Shown here one piece after another: positions 42,385 to 50,127 of a DNA stretch of 50,127 bases (its first letter is position 1; each line of letters begins with the position of its first letter). Source of the stretch: Caulobacter endophyticus (lineage in GTDB: Bacteria > Pseudomonadota > Alphaproteobacteria > Caulobacterales > Caulobacteraceae); NCBI RefSeq assembly GCF_003116815.1, contig NZ_QDKQ01000007.1:1-50127 (forward strand), read 5' to 3'. Below the pieces are notes generated by a model, which saw nothing but the letters and a program-made list of their open reading frames with translations, did not search any database and was not told where the DNA came from. The translations under genes were made by a program, and so were the position numbers.

Positions 42385-44730
42385 ATGAATGTGACCCGCA
42401 GAACCGCCCTGGCCGCCACCGCCGGCGCCTCCCTGGTCGCCGCCTCGCCCGTGCGCGCCGCCGCGGACAAGTCCAAGGCCCCGCGCCTGTGGTATCGCCA
42501 GCCGGCCAAGGAATGGGTCGAGGCCCTGCCCGTCGGCTCTGGCAAGCTGGGGGCGATGATCTTCGGCGGCGTCGCAGCCGAGCGCCTGCAGCTGAACGAA
42601 GACACCCTTTGGGCAGGCGGCCCCTACGAGCCGATCAACCCCGAGGCCAGGGGCGCCCTGCCCGAGATCCGCCGCCTGATCGACGCCGGCGAGTACGCCA
42701 AGGCCACCGACCTGGCCGACGCCAAGTTCATGGCCCTGCCCAAGCGCCAGATGTCCTACCAGACCATCGGCGACCTGAAGCTCGACTTCCCGGGCCTCCC
42801 TGAGGCCGGGCAGGCCTATGTCCGCGACCTCGATCTGGACGGCGCCATCGCCACGACCCGCTTCACCGCCGGCGGCGTCAGCCACCTGCGCGAGGTGATC
42901 GCCAGCCATCCCGACGGCGTGATCGCCGTGCGCCTGACCGCCAGCCGCAAGGGCGCGGTCTCGGTCGACCTCTCCTTTTCCTCGCCGCTGAAGTCCAGGC
43001 CCGTCTCGTCGGTCGAGGGGACGCACCTGATCCTGGCGGGCAAGAACGAAGCCTCGCAGGGCATCGACGCGCGCCTGACCTTCGAGACCCGGGTCGAGGT
43101 GCGCGCCAAGGGGGGCCAGATCTCGGGCTCTGCCGGCAAGCTGTCGGTGACGGGCGCCGACGAGGTGCTGCTGCTGATCGCGGCCGCCACCAGCTATCGC
43201 CGCTATGACGACGTCTCGGGAGATCCCGCCGCGCTGAACAAGGCCACGCTCGCCAAGCTCTCCGGCAAGCCGTGGGCGAAGATCCTGGCCGGACACCAGG
43301 CCGATCACCGCGCTCTCTTCCGCCGCGTCGGCGTCGACTTCGGCCGCACCCGCGCCGACCTCGTGCCCACCGACGAGCGCATCCGCCAGTCGCCGACCAC
43401 CGACGATCCGTCGCTGGCCGCGCTCTATTTCCAGTACGGCCGCTACCTCTTGATCGCCTGCTCGCGCCCGGGCAGCCAGCCGGCCAACCTGCAGGGCATC
43501 TGGAACGACAAGACCTTCGCCCCCTGGGGCGGCAAGTACACGATCAACATCAACACCGAGATGAACTACTGGCCGGCCGAGCCGACCGACCTGCCCGAAC
43601 TGGTCGAGCCGCTGATCGCTCTCGTTTCCGACATCGCCCAGACCGGCGAGCGGATGGCCAAGGCCATGTACGGCGCGCGCGGCTGGGTCACCCACCACAA
43701 CACTGATCTCTGGCGGGCGACCGGCCCGATCGACGGCGCCAAGTTCGGCGTCTGGCCCACCGGCGGCGCCTGGCTGTGCAAGCACGTCTGGGACCACTAC
43801 GACTACGGCCGCGACAGGGCCTACCTGGCCCGCGTCTACCCGCTGATGAAGGGCTCGGCCCGCTTCTTCCTCGACACCCTGGTGGTCGACCCGAAGTTCG
43901 GCGTGCTGGTCACCAACCCGTCGATCTCGCCCGAGAACAACCACGGCCACGGTTCGTCCCTGGTGGCTGGCCCCACCATGGACCAGGCGATCATCCGCGA
44001 CCTGTTCGACAACTGCCTGAAGGCCGAGGCCATCCTGGGTCCCGACGCCGCCTTCGTCGCCGAGGTTCGCGCCGCCCGCGACAAGCTCGCCCCCTACAGG
44101 ATCGGCAAGGACGGCCAGCTGCAGGAGTGGCAGGAGGACTGGGACGCCGACGCCAACGACATTCATCACCGCCACGTCTCGCACCTCTACGGCCTGTTCC
44201 CGTCCGACCAGATCTCGGTCGACACCACGCCGGATCTCGCCAAGGCGGCCAAAACCTCGCTGGTTACGCGCGGCGACCTGTCGACCGGCTGGGCGATCGC
44301 CTGGCGCCTGAACCTGTGGTCGCGGCTGGGCGACGGCGATCGCGCCCACAGCATCCTGAAACTGCTGCTCGGCCCCGAGCGCACCTATCCCAACATGTTC
44401 GACGCCCACCCGCCGTTCCAGATCGACGGCAATTTCGGCGGCGCATCGGGCATGACCGAGATGGTGCTGCAGAGCCGCAACGACCGCATCTACCTGCTGC
44501 CCGCCCTGCCCTCGGCCTGGCCGACCGGCGCCATGACCGGCCTGAGGGCCCGCGGCGCCGTCGGCGTCGACGTCCGCTGGAGCGGCGGCAAGCTGACCGA
44601 GGCCGTGCTGACCGCCAAGGAGGACGGTAAGCACACCGTGGTCCTGGCCGGCTCGACGCTGGACCTCGATCTCCAGAAGGGCCAACGGGTTCGGCTGGTG
44701 GCGCGCGACGGCGTGCTGAAGCGCGCTTGA
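42385..44730 (+). CDS. GH95 alpha-L-fucosidase, exported
   Basis: A 781-residue inverting glycosidase with a Tat-like signal (VTRRTALAATAGASLVAAS). The N-terminal domain starts with WVEALPVGSGKLGAMIFGG and LNEDTLWAGGP, strings diagnostic for GH95; the (alpha/alpha)6 barrel follows. Residues matching the B. bifidum AfcA active site are Asn388 and Asn390 in NINTEMNYWPAE, Glu517 in SISPENN and Asp681 in FQIDGNFGG. It releases terminal alpha-1,2-L-fucose or L-galactose in the periplasm. The frame continues with the next gene 38 bases later, so the operon goes on. Confidence 0.95.
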   Translation: MNVTRRTALAATAGASLVAASPVRAAADKSKAPRLWYRQPAKEWVEALPVGSGKLGAMIFGGVAAERLQLNEDTLWAGGPYEPINPEARGALPEIRRLIDAGEYAKATDLADAKFMALPKRQMSYQTIGDLKLDFPGLPEAGQAYVRDLDLDGAIATTRFTAGGVSHLREVIASHPDGVIAVRLTASRKGAVSVDLSFSSPLKSRPVSSVEGTHLILAGKNEASQGIDARLTFETRVEVRAKGGQISGSAGKLSVTGADEVLLLIAAATSYRRYDDVSGDPAALNKATLAKLSGKPWAKILAGHQADHRALFRRVGVDFGRTRADLVPTDERIRQSPTTDDPSLAALYFQYGRYLLIACSRPGSQPANLQGIWNDKTFAPWGGKYTININTEMNYWPAEPTDLPELVEPLIALVSDIAQTGERMAKAMYGARGWVTHHNTDLWRATGPIDGAKFGVWPTGGAWLCKHVWDHYDYGRDRAYLARVYPLMKGSARFFLDTLVVDPKFGVLVTNPSISPENNHGHGSSLVAGPTMDQAIIRDLFDNCLKAEAILGPDAAFVAEVRAARDKLAPYRIGKDGQLQEWQEDWDADANDIHHRHVSHLYGLFPSDQISVDTTPDLAKAAKTSLVTRGDLSTGWAIAWRLNLWSRLGDGDRAHSILKLLLGPERTYPNMFDAHPPFQIDGNFGGASGMTEMVLQSRNDRIYLLPALPSAWPTGAMTGLRARGAVGVDVRWSGGKLTEAVLTAKEDGKHTVVLAGSTLDLDLQKGQRVRLVARDGVLKRA

Positions 44731-44768
44731 CGCCCCCGCCCATCAAGACAGTCCGCTGGAATAGATCG

Positions 44769-45950
44769 ATGTCGCGTACCCGCAAGCTCGCCCTAGCGAC
44801 GGCGCTGTCCTGCCTGGCCCTGCCGCTCGCCCTGCCCGGCGCGGCGGCGGCGCAATCCGCGTCCGCTCCGGCCGTCGCGACCGAGGCCGTACCGACGCTC
44901 GGCCCCAAGCCCTTCATCGGCTACTTCAAGCCGATGCCGCGCGCTAGGCTGTCGACGACGGCCTGGGGCGCCAAGGAGGTCGGGCCGCGCGATCCACGCA
45001 ACGGGCTCGAAGACGCGGCCATGGCCCGCTGGAACTATTGGGACGGCCAGATCCTGAAGGGCGACGACGGCAAGTACCGCATGTTCGCCAGCCGCTGGGA
45101 TCAAGCGCTGGGCCACAAGGCCTGGGGCCAGTCACTGGGCGTCACCGCGATCAGCGACACCCTGTACGGCCCCTATCGCGACCTTGGCCTCGTCTGGCCC
45201 GACAACCAGGGCGGCCTTGGCCACAACGTCACAGCCCTGAAGATGCACGACGGCCGCTACGCCGTGGTGGTCAGCGAAACGCGCGGCGGCGACGTTTTCG
45301 TGTCGGACAGCATCGACGGCCCCTGGACCCAGCTTGGCACGATCAGCCTCGACCAGAGCCGCTTCCAGCTGGTGAAGACCCCCGGCGACGTCGCCCTGCG
45401 CGACACGCCGACGGCCACGCCCGCGAAGCCGGCCAATTTCAGCGTCATGCTGCGGTCCGACGGCGCCTATCAGATCGTGCCGCGCTCGGGCCAGATCCTG
45501 ATCAGCAGGACCGGCATCCTCGGCCCCTACACAGTGATGGGCGACAGCGTCTATCGGGGTCTGGACGGCATTCCCCAGCGCGACATGCGCGCCTTCGAGG
45601 ACCCGGTCGTCTGGTACAGCGGCGGCTGGCACCACATCGTCGTCAACCAGTGGCGCGAGCGCCGCGCCTACCACCTGATCTCGCGCGACGGGATCACGGG
45701 CTGGCGCGTCCAGGGCCTGGCCTACGAGCCGGGCGCCGACTTCATCCGCTATGCGAACGGCGCCAGGAACCACTGGAACAAGCTCGAACGCCCCGGCGTG
45801 GTGATCGAGAACGGCCACGTGGTCGCCATGACCTTCGCCGTCGTCGACACGCCCAAGGACGATCAGACCGGCGACAACGGCCACGGCAGCAAGATCATCG
45901 TCGTGCCTTTCGACGGCGCGGCGATGGATCGCGACCTGGCGGGGCTCTAG
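44769..45950 (+). CDS. Exported beta-propeller protein, uncharacterised (GH43/GH117-like)
   Basis: A 393-residue exported protein with a signal peptide (LALATALSCLALPLALPGAA). Repeated blade-like segments are visible: WNYWDGQILKGDDGKYRMF with ASRWDQ, LGHNVTALKMHDGRYAVVVS, SVMLRSDGAYQIV, AFEDPVVWYSGGWHHIVVNQ and YHLISRDGITGW. This pattern suggests a five-bladed propeller glycosidase such as GH43/GH117, but no family was recognised with certainty. Position right after GH95 suggests action on the same glycan. ATG 44769 is used; TTG 44727 overlaps the GH95 stop. Its TAG overlaps the IclR stop at a shared CTAG. Confidence 0.8.
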   Translation: MSRTRKLALATALSCLALPLALPGAAAAQSASAPAVATEAVPTLGPKPFIGYFKPMPRARLSTTAWGAKEVGPRDPRNGLEDAAMARWNYWDGQILKGDDGKYRMFASRWDQALGHKAWGQSLGVTAISDTLYGPYRDLGLVWPDNQGGLGHNVTALKMHDGRYAVVVSETRGGDVFVSDSIDGPWTQLGTISLDQSRFQLVKTPGDVALRDTPTATPAKPANFSVMLRSDGAYQIVPRSGQILISRTGILGPYTVMGDSVYRGLDGIPQRDMRAFEDPVVWYSGGWHHIVVNQWRERRAYHLISRDGITGWRVQGLAYEPGADFIRYANGARNHWNKLERPGVVIENGHVVAMTFAVVDTPKDDQTGDNGHGSKIIVVPFDGAAMDRDLAGL

Positions 45951-46726
45951 ATGCCGTTGCTCGCCGTCGGGCCGATCTCGGCGCTGATGGCGGCGGCGTG
46001 GCGCTGCAGGTTGGCGATGGTGTCGGGCATCGAGATCGCGCTGGGCGTATCGACATAGGGGCAGGTCAGCGCCGCCACCACGCCGTCCGCCCCGTGCACC
46101 GGCACCGACAGGTCGATCACCGCCGAGGTCACGTAGCTGGCCGCCTGCACGTGGCCCTCCTTGCGGGCTTGGGCGGCGGCGGCCAGGAAGGTCTCCCAGC
46201 TCGTCGTCGTCGCGCCGTCGCGCAGCTGAGCGCCCCAGCGTTCGCGCACCCGCTCGGGCTGGAAGGCGAACAGCACCAGGCCCGAGGTCGCCTCGACGAT
46301 CTTGCGGCGATAGCCCACGCGCACGGAATAGCCCTGGTCGCCCGGGGCCTCGATGCGCGCCACCACCACCATCTGGTCGCCGCTGGCCACGGCCAGGTGG
46401 CACGACTGGCCGGTGGCCTGGCACGAGGCCCGCATCTCCGGCAGGGCCGCTTCCAGCAGGTCCTTGGCCGGCGCGCGGGTCATGCCCAGGGCGAACAGCT
46501 TGTTGGTCAGCACCAGGCCGTCCTCGTCGGCGGCGCGCCCCACATAGCCCCGCGCCTCCAGCACCTGGACCATGCGGAAGAGCTCGCTGGACGAGCGATC
46601 GAGCGCGGCCGAGATCTGCGCCAGGGTCAGGCCGCCCCGGTGCGCGGCCAGCAGCTCCAGCACGTCGAGACCCTTTTCCAGGGCGGGTGCGCGATATTCT
46701 CGCTTCTTGGCGGGCGCGTCGGACAT
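45947..46726 (-). CDS. IclR-family transcriptional regulator
   Basis: A 259-residue regulator with an N-terminal winged helix (about 10-75; ALEKGLDVLELLAAHRGGLT and ISAALDRSSSELFRMVQVLE) and a GAF-like IclR effector domain with a Cys (GQSCHLAVASGDQMVVVARIE). It should sense fucose or a catabolite such as fuconate and control the two converging fucose units, possibly through the palindrome at 38645-38668. It is the last gene of the leftward fucP-ADH-lactonase-IclR unit, with a 5-base gap to the lactonase. Confidence 0.92.
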   Translation of the reverse strand: MSDAPAKKREYRAPALEKGLDVLELLAAHRGGLTLAQISAALDRSSSELFRMVQVLEARGYVGRAADEDGLVLTNKLFALGMTRAPAKDLLEAALPEMRASCQATGQSCHLAVASGDQMVVVARIEAPGDQGYSVRVGYRRKIVEATSGLVLFAFQPERVRERWGAQLRDGATTTSWETFLAAAAQARKEGHVQAASYVTSAVIDLSVPVHGADGVVAALTCPYVDTPSAISMPDTIANLQRHAAAISAEIGPTASNGI

Positions 46727-46731
46727 GCCTT

Positions 46732-47535
46732 CTATAAGCGATAGAATCGTCGCGCCGTCTCGCCAAATAGCGCCGCTCGCCCGGCCGGCGCGACCCAGGC
46801 CTCGGCCATCGCCCGCCAACCGGCGTAGTCGCCAGCCAGGTTCAGCACCGGCCAGTCGCTGCCCCACATCAGCCGCTCGGGTCCGAAGACCGCCAGCAGG
46901 TGCGCGGCATAGGGAAAGATCACCTCGGCGCTCGGCGTCTCCCCGGCCTCGGTCAGCAGGCCCGACAGCTTGCAATGCACGCCCGGCTCGGCGGCCAGGG
47001 CGGCGACGCCCTCTCGCCAGGGATCCAGCGCCCCCTCCCCGATCGCCGGCTTGCCGCCATGGTCGATCACCACCCGCAGCGCCGGCCAGCGGCGCACCAA
47101 CGCCAGCAGCGAGCGCAGATGCCGGGGCCGAACCAGGGCGTCGAAGGCCAGGCCCGCCTCGACCATCGCCGCGATCGCCGGCTCCAGCGCGGGATCCAGG
47201 ATCCAGTCGGACGCCAGGTCCTGCAGCATCGGCCGCAGGCCCTTCAGCTTCGGGTTCTTCGCCAGGGCCCTGACCCTGGCCGGCGCGTCGGGCGCGGAAA
47301 GCTCGGTCCAGCCGACGACGCCCAGCGCCAGTGGATCGCTCTCCGCCAGATCGAGCAGCCAGGCGGTGTCGCGCGCGCTGGGCTGCGACTGCACCAGCAC
47401 CACCCCGTCCGGACCGCCCGCCGCGCGCAGGTCGTCCAGGCTGAAGTCGCGATGGATCCCCGGCAGGTCCGGCGTCGGCCACTCGTGATCGTTCCGCCCG
47501 ATCCGCCAGACGTGGCAGTGGGCGTCGATCAGCAC
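46732..47535 (-). CDS. Amidohydrolase-2 family lactonase, probable L-fuconolactonase
   Basis: A 267-residue TIM-barrel hydrolase of COG3618. Metal-binding segments are DAHCHVW near the N-terminus, VVIDHGGKP in the middle and LMWGSDWPV near the end, as in fuconolactonase and 4-sulfomuconolactonase relatives. It should open the lactone made by fucose dehydrogenase to L-fuconate. The start is taken as GTG 47535, since LIDAHCH follows at once; this overlaps the upstream dehydrogenase stop by 3-7 bases. The context makes the assignment convincing. Confidence 0.9.
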   Translation of the reverse strand: MLIDAHCHVWRIGRNDHEWPTPDLPGIHRDFSLDDLRAAGGPDGVVLVQSQPSARDTAWLLDLAESDPLALGVVGWTELSAPDAPARVRALAKNPKLKGLRPMLQDLASDWILDPALEPAIAAMVEAGLAFDALVRPRHLRSLLALVRRWPALRVVIDHGGKPAIGEGALDPWREGVAALAAEPGVHCKLSGLLTEAGETPSAEVIFPYAAHLLAVFGPERLMWGSDWPVLNLAGDYAGWRAMAEAWVAPAGRAALFGETARRFYRL

Positions 47536-48542
47536 GCCACGATGGCCTTGATCACCCCGGCCGACGGCTCCATCCAGCCTGGCAGCATCTCGGCGAGGTC
47601 GCTCAGGTCGGCCCGATGGCTGGCCAGGGCCACGGTCGGCACGAGGCCCGCGCGGATCGTCGCCAGCACGTGCTCGAAGTCCTCGATCGTGGCGTTGCGG
47701 CTGCCCAGCAGCGACATCTCGCGCTTGTGGAACTCGGGATCGGAGAAGGTGATGTCGGCCGCCACCACCGAGATCAGCACATAGGTCCCGCCGTGGCCGA
47801 CATAGGCGAAGCCCTGCTGCATGGCGGCCGGATTGCCCGTGGCGTCGAACACCACGTCGTAGAAGGCGCCGTCGGTCGCCTGCGACAACGCCTGGGCTGT
47901 CTGTCCGCCCAGACTCACCGTCCGTTCCACGCCCAGGTGCTCGGCACAGAAGGCCAGGCGGTCCTCGCGGCCGTCCAGCACCGTCACCCGCGCGCCGGCA
48001 AGTCTGGCGAACAGGGCCGCAGCGATGCCGATGGGGCCGGCCCCGACCACCAGGGCGCTCTGGCCCGGCTCGATCCTCGCCCGGCGCACGGCGTGGGCGC
48101 CGATGGCCAGGAACTCGACCATGGCCGCCTCGTCCAGCCCCACGCCCTCGACCTTGCGCACGAAGCCTTCGGGCACGGCCAGGTATTCGGCCATCCCCCC
48201 GTCCATGTGCACGCCCAGCACGCGGATGTTCATGCAGCAGTTGGTCTTGCCCTTGGCGCAGGCCGGGCAGGCCCCGCACGACAGGTAGGGCATGACATAG
48301 GCGCGGTCGCCGGGCGCCAGATCGCTCTCCGCCGGCGCGGTGACCACATCGCCCGACAGCTCGTGACCCATCACTCGCGGATAGGACAGGTAGGGCTGCG
48401 TCCCACGATAGATATGCATGTCGGTCCCGCAGACGCCCACGCGGCGCACGCGCAGCAGCACCTCGTCCGGCCCCGGCGTAGGCGTCGGCCTGCGCTCAAG
48501 GACCAGTTCGCCAGGCGCGGCGCAGACCAGAACGTCCATCAT
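47529..48542 (-). CDS. Zinc-dependent medium-chain dehydrogenase
   Basis: A 337-residue MDR enzyme. The catalytic zinc ligands lie in VGVCGTDMHIYRG (Cys) and VMGHELSGDV (His, Glu); the structural zinc is held by the four Cys of CGACPACAKGKTNCC; and the NAD-binding Rossmann fold is GAGPIGIAAALFARLAGARV. Relatives act on L-threonine, sorbitol, L-idonate, L-galactonate or fuconate. In this fucose unit it could oxidise fucose, fuconate or 2-keto-3-deoxy-fuconate, so the exact step is open. It follows fucP by 2 bases. Confidence 0.88.
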   Translation of the reverse strand: MMDVLVCAAPGELVLERRPTPTPGPDEVLLRVRRVGVCGTDMHIYRGTQPYLSYPRVMGHELSGDVVTAPAESDLAPGDRAYVMPYLSCGACPACAKGKTNCCMNIRVLGVHMDGGMAEYLAVPEGFVRKVEGVGLDEAAMVEFLAIGAHAVRRARIEPGQSALVVGAGPIGIAAALFARLAGARVTVLDGREDRLAFCAEHLGVERTVSLGGQTAQALSQATDGAFYDVVFDATGNPAAMQQGFAYVGHGGTYVLISVVAADITFSDPEFHKREMSLLGSRNATIEDFEHVLATIRAGLVPTVALASHRADLSDLAEMLPGWMEPSAGVIKAIVAC

Positions 48543-48544
48543 CG

Positions 48545-49858
48545 TCAGTGACCCCCGGCCAGCACGGCGTCGTGGGCGGTCACCTCGCGTCTGCGGGCCG
48601 TGACCGCGAACAGCCCCACTACGGCGAAACAGGCGCAGGGCACGAGGATGGCGGTGCGGATCGAGCTGGCGTCCGACAGCGCGCCCATCGCCGCCGTCAG
48701 CACCGCCCCGCCTATGATGCTCATCACCAGGAACGACGAGCCGGTCTTGGTCAGCGGTCCCAGGCCCTTCAGCGAGCTGGCGAAGATGGTCGGGAACATG
48801 ATCGACATGAAGAAGCTGGTGGCCGCCAGGGCCAGCAGGCCCGTATGGCCGCCCACGGCCACGGCGACCAGGGTCAGGCCGACATTGGCGGCGGCGAACA
48901 GCGCCATCAGCCGCGAGGGATCGATGCGGCTCATCAGGGCCGTGCCCGCGAAGCGTCCGGCCATGAAGCCGACCAGCGACCACGACAGATAGGCCGCCGC
49001 CGTCTTCTCGCCCATGCCGGGCGCCTGGTCCTGGCCGTAGCGGATCATGTAGCTCCACACGCCCACCTGGGCGCCGACATAGAAGAACTGCGCCGCCACG
49101 CCGAACAGGAAGCGCGGACGGGAAAAGAGGCCCAGGATCGGCTTGTCGGCCTTGTGCTCGGCGGCCTCCGGATCGGGGCGGCTGGCCTGGACGGGAAAGC
49201 GGGTGAAGGCCACCAGCAGCGCCCAGGTCAGCACCACGGCGGCGATGATCAGGTATGGAATCTGGGTCGACTGGGCCTCGGCGGCCTGGAAGGCCGACAG
49301 CTGGTCCGGCGTCATCGCCGCGAACTCGGCTTTCGTCGGTTCGACGCCCGACAGGATGAATTGGCGGCCGACCACCACGGCGGTGATCGCGCCCAGCGGA
49401 TTGAAGGCCTGGGCCAGGTTCAGCCGCTGCTCGGCCCGAGCCGGGTCGCCCAGCACGGTGATCAGCGGGTTGGCCGAGGTCTCCAGGAACGCCAGGCCCG
49501 AGGCGATGACGAAGAGCGCGCCCAGGAACAGCTCGTAGCGGCGCAGCTCGGCCGCCGGCCAGAACAGCAGGGCCCCTGCCCCGAACAGGACGAGGCCCAC
49601 GATCACCGCGGCCTTGTAGCCGTAGCGGCGCATCAGGAGGCCCGCCGGCAAGGCCAGGAAGAAATAGCCGAGATAGAAGGCCGACTGCACTAGGCCCGAC
49701 TGCAGGTCGGTGAGGAAGAAGGCCTTCTTCAGGTGCGGGATCAGCACGTCGTTGAGGTTGTTGGCCACGCCCCACAGGAAGAACAGCGCGACGATCAGCA
49801 CCAGGGGCGCGAGGCGCGCGCGGACCCCTCGATCGCGAACTCTGGAGTCTTGGGTCAT
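48545..49858 (-). CDS. fucP: L-fucose:H+ symporter (FucP-like MFS)
   Basis: A 437-residue major-facilitator protein with 12 predicted helices. FucP-family signatures are LFFLWGVANNLNDVLIPHLKK, FYLGYFFLALPAGLLMRRYGYK, ETSANPLITVLG and RLNLAQAFNPLGA, the latter two shared by FucP and related glucose/galactose transporters. Asp and Glu positions involved in proton coupling are in NNLND and ETSAN. ATG 49858 follows GGAGGAGACGCC. First gene of the leftward fucose unit. Other hexoses, such as L-galactose, are possible substrates. Confidence 0.93.
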   Translation of the reverse strand: MTQDSRVRDRGVRARLAPLVLIVALFFLWGVANNLNDVLIPHLKKAFFLTDLQSGLVQSAFYLGYFFLALPAGLLMRRYGYKAAVIVGLVLFGAGALLFWPAAELRRYELFLGALFVIASGLAFLETSANPLITVLGDPARAEQRLNLAQAFNPLGAITAVVVGRQFILSGVEPTKAEFAAMTPDQLSAFQAAEAQSTQIPYLIIAAVVLTWALLVAFTRFPVQASRPDPEAAEHKADKPILGLFSRPRFLFGVAAQFFYVGAQVGVWSYMIRYGQDQAPGMGEKTAAAYLSWSLVGFMAGRFAGTALMSRIDPSRLMALFAAANVGLTLVAVAVGGHTGLLALAATSFFMSIMFPTIFASSLKGLGPLTKTGSSFLVMSIIGGAVLTAAMGALSDASSIRTAILVPCACFAVVGLFAVTARRREVTAHDAVLAGGH

Positions 49859-49980
49859 CAGGCGTCTCCTCCCGGCCGCGCTCTCTGGCGGAGCGCCTGC
49901 CGACAAGGCATCATATATGAACTATATCGTCAAATATGAAATTCTTGGCGCACTGCGAAATGGCCGCGGCCGGGAACGAC

Positions 49981-50010
49981 AAAAGCCCCCAGGATGAACT
50001 GGGGGCTTTC
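49981..50010 (-). terminator. Intrinsic terminator downstream of tRNA-fMet
   Basis: A perfect 11-bp stem AAAGCCCCCAG/CTGGGGGCTTT with a six-base loop lies 8 bases past the tRNA 3' end on the minus strand, ending in four T. It separates the tRNA from the fucP promoter region (49859-49980), which is A/T-rich but shows no clear operator. Confidence 0.9.
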
Positions 50011-50017
50011 GTAGTTT

Positions 50018-50094
<77 letters not shown>

Positions 50095-50127
50095 GCAGGG
50101 GTATTGATCGTGGGTAGGGTTCTGGAC

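Noticed and set aside
42142..44685. Very long open frame antisense to GH95 (847 codons), with others antisense to the RNA methyltransferases (13595-15853), the antiporter (28885-30510) and the carboxylase (30099-32048)
   Set aside because: High-GC DNA lacks stop codons in shadow frames. The translations are low-complexity (Arg, Gly, Ala, His, Gln) without family motifs, while the opposite strand encodes complete conserved enzymes.

Overview
The window is high-GC, gene-dense alphaproteobacterial chromosome and is best read as Caulobacter or a very close relative. The evidence is a mipZ gene divergent from panC, a ClpS/ClpA pair close to the Caulobacter proteins, many DUF families typical of the clade (DUF1489, DUF4287, DUF482), outer-membrane uptake by TonB-dependent receptors, and an initiator tRNA with the A-G-G/C-C-U anticodon-stem variant. 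Sequence differences in MipZ suggest a species other than C. crescentus. This is inference from protein resemblance; no database was searched.

Layout. 1-0.18 kb: the 3' end of an IS5-like insertion sequence. 0.27-1.83 kb: rnc and lepB, cut off from their usual neighbours. 2.0-3.4 kb: a secreted S41 peptidase. 3.4-8.6 kb: a trans-4-hydroxy-L-proline catabolic module made of two divergent transcription units (M24 peptidase and FAD dehydrogenase leftward; deaminase, 2-epimerase and GntR regulator rightward) around a perfect 16-bp palindrome. 8.6-11.4 kb: two tandem paralogous beta-barrel porins. The downstream one is preceded by an RNA leader with two A1/G4 hexaloop hairpins, the second mutually exclusive with an intrinsic terminator, which is the architecture of an ANTAR (NasT-type) antitermination target. 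11.6-15.5 kb: TetR regulator, family-2 glycosyltransferase and two RNA methyltransferases.

15.9-32.0 kb is mainly core genome: clpS-clpA, a short BLUF photoreceptor, a HIT protein, DUF4287, a PNPOx-like stress protein, a RidA-GDPD-DUF482 operon, a phasin, a D,D-carboxypeptidase with a SPOR domain, a membrane J-protein, mipZ, panC, DUF1489, a Kef-type antiporter and an orphan biotin-dependent carboxylase alpha subunit.

32.2-49.9 kb is an accessory carbohydrate locus next to an initiator tRNA-Met gene. It contains a TonB receptor, a sulfatase with its own exported formylglycine-generating enzyme, a GH43 protein, a GH95 alpha-L-fucosidase, a second uncharacterised beta-propeller protein, a fucose/H+ symporter, a mutarotase, an aldo/keto reductase, a lactonase, a two-subunit UxaA-type dehydratase, an SDR and a Zn-dependent dehydrogenase, with an IclR regulator. 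Together these predict import of a sulfated fucose-containing glycan, periplasmic desulfation and fucose release, transport, and non-phosphorylative oxidation through L-fuconate, using an altronate-dehydratase-type enzyme in place of the usual enolase-superfamily fuconate dehydratase. No gene for the final C-C cleavage step is seen in the window.
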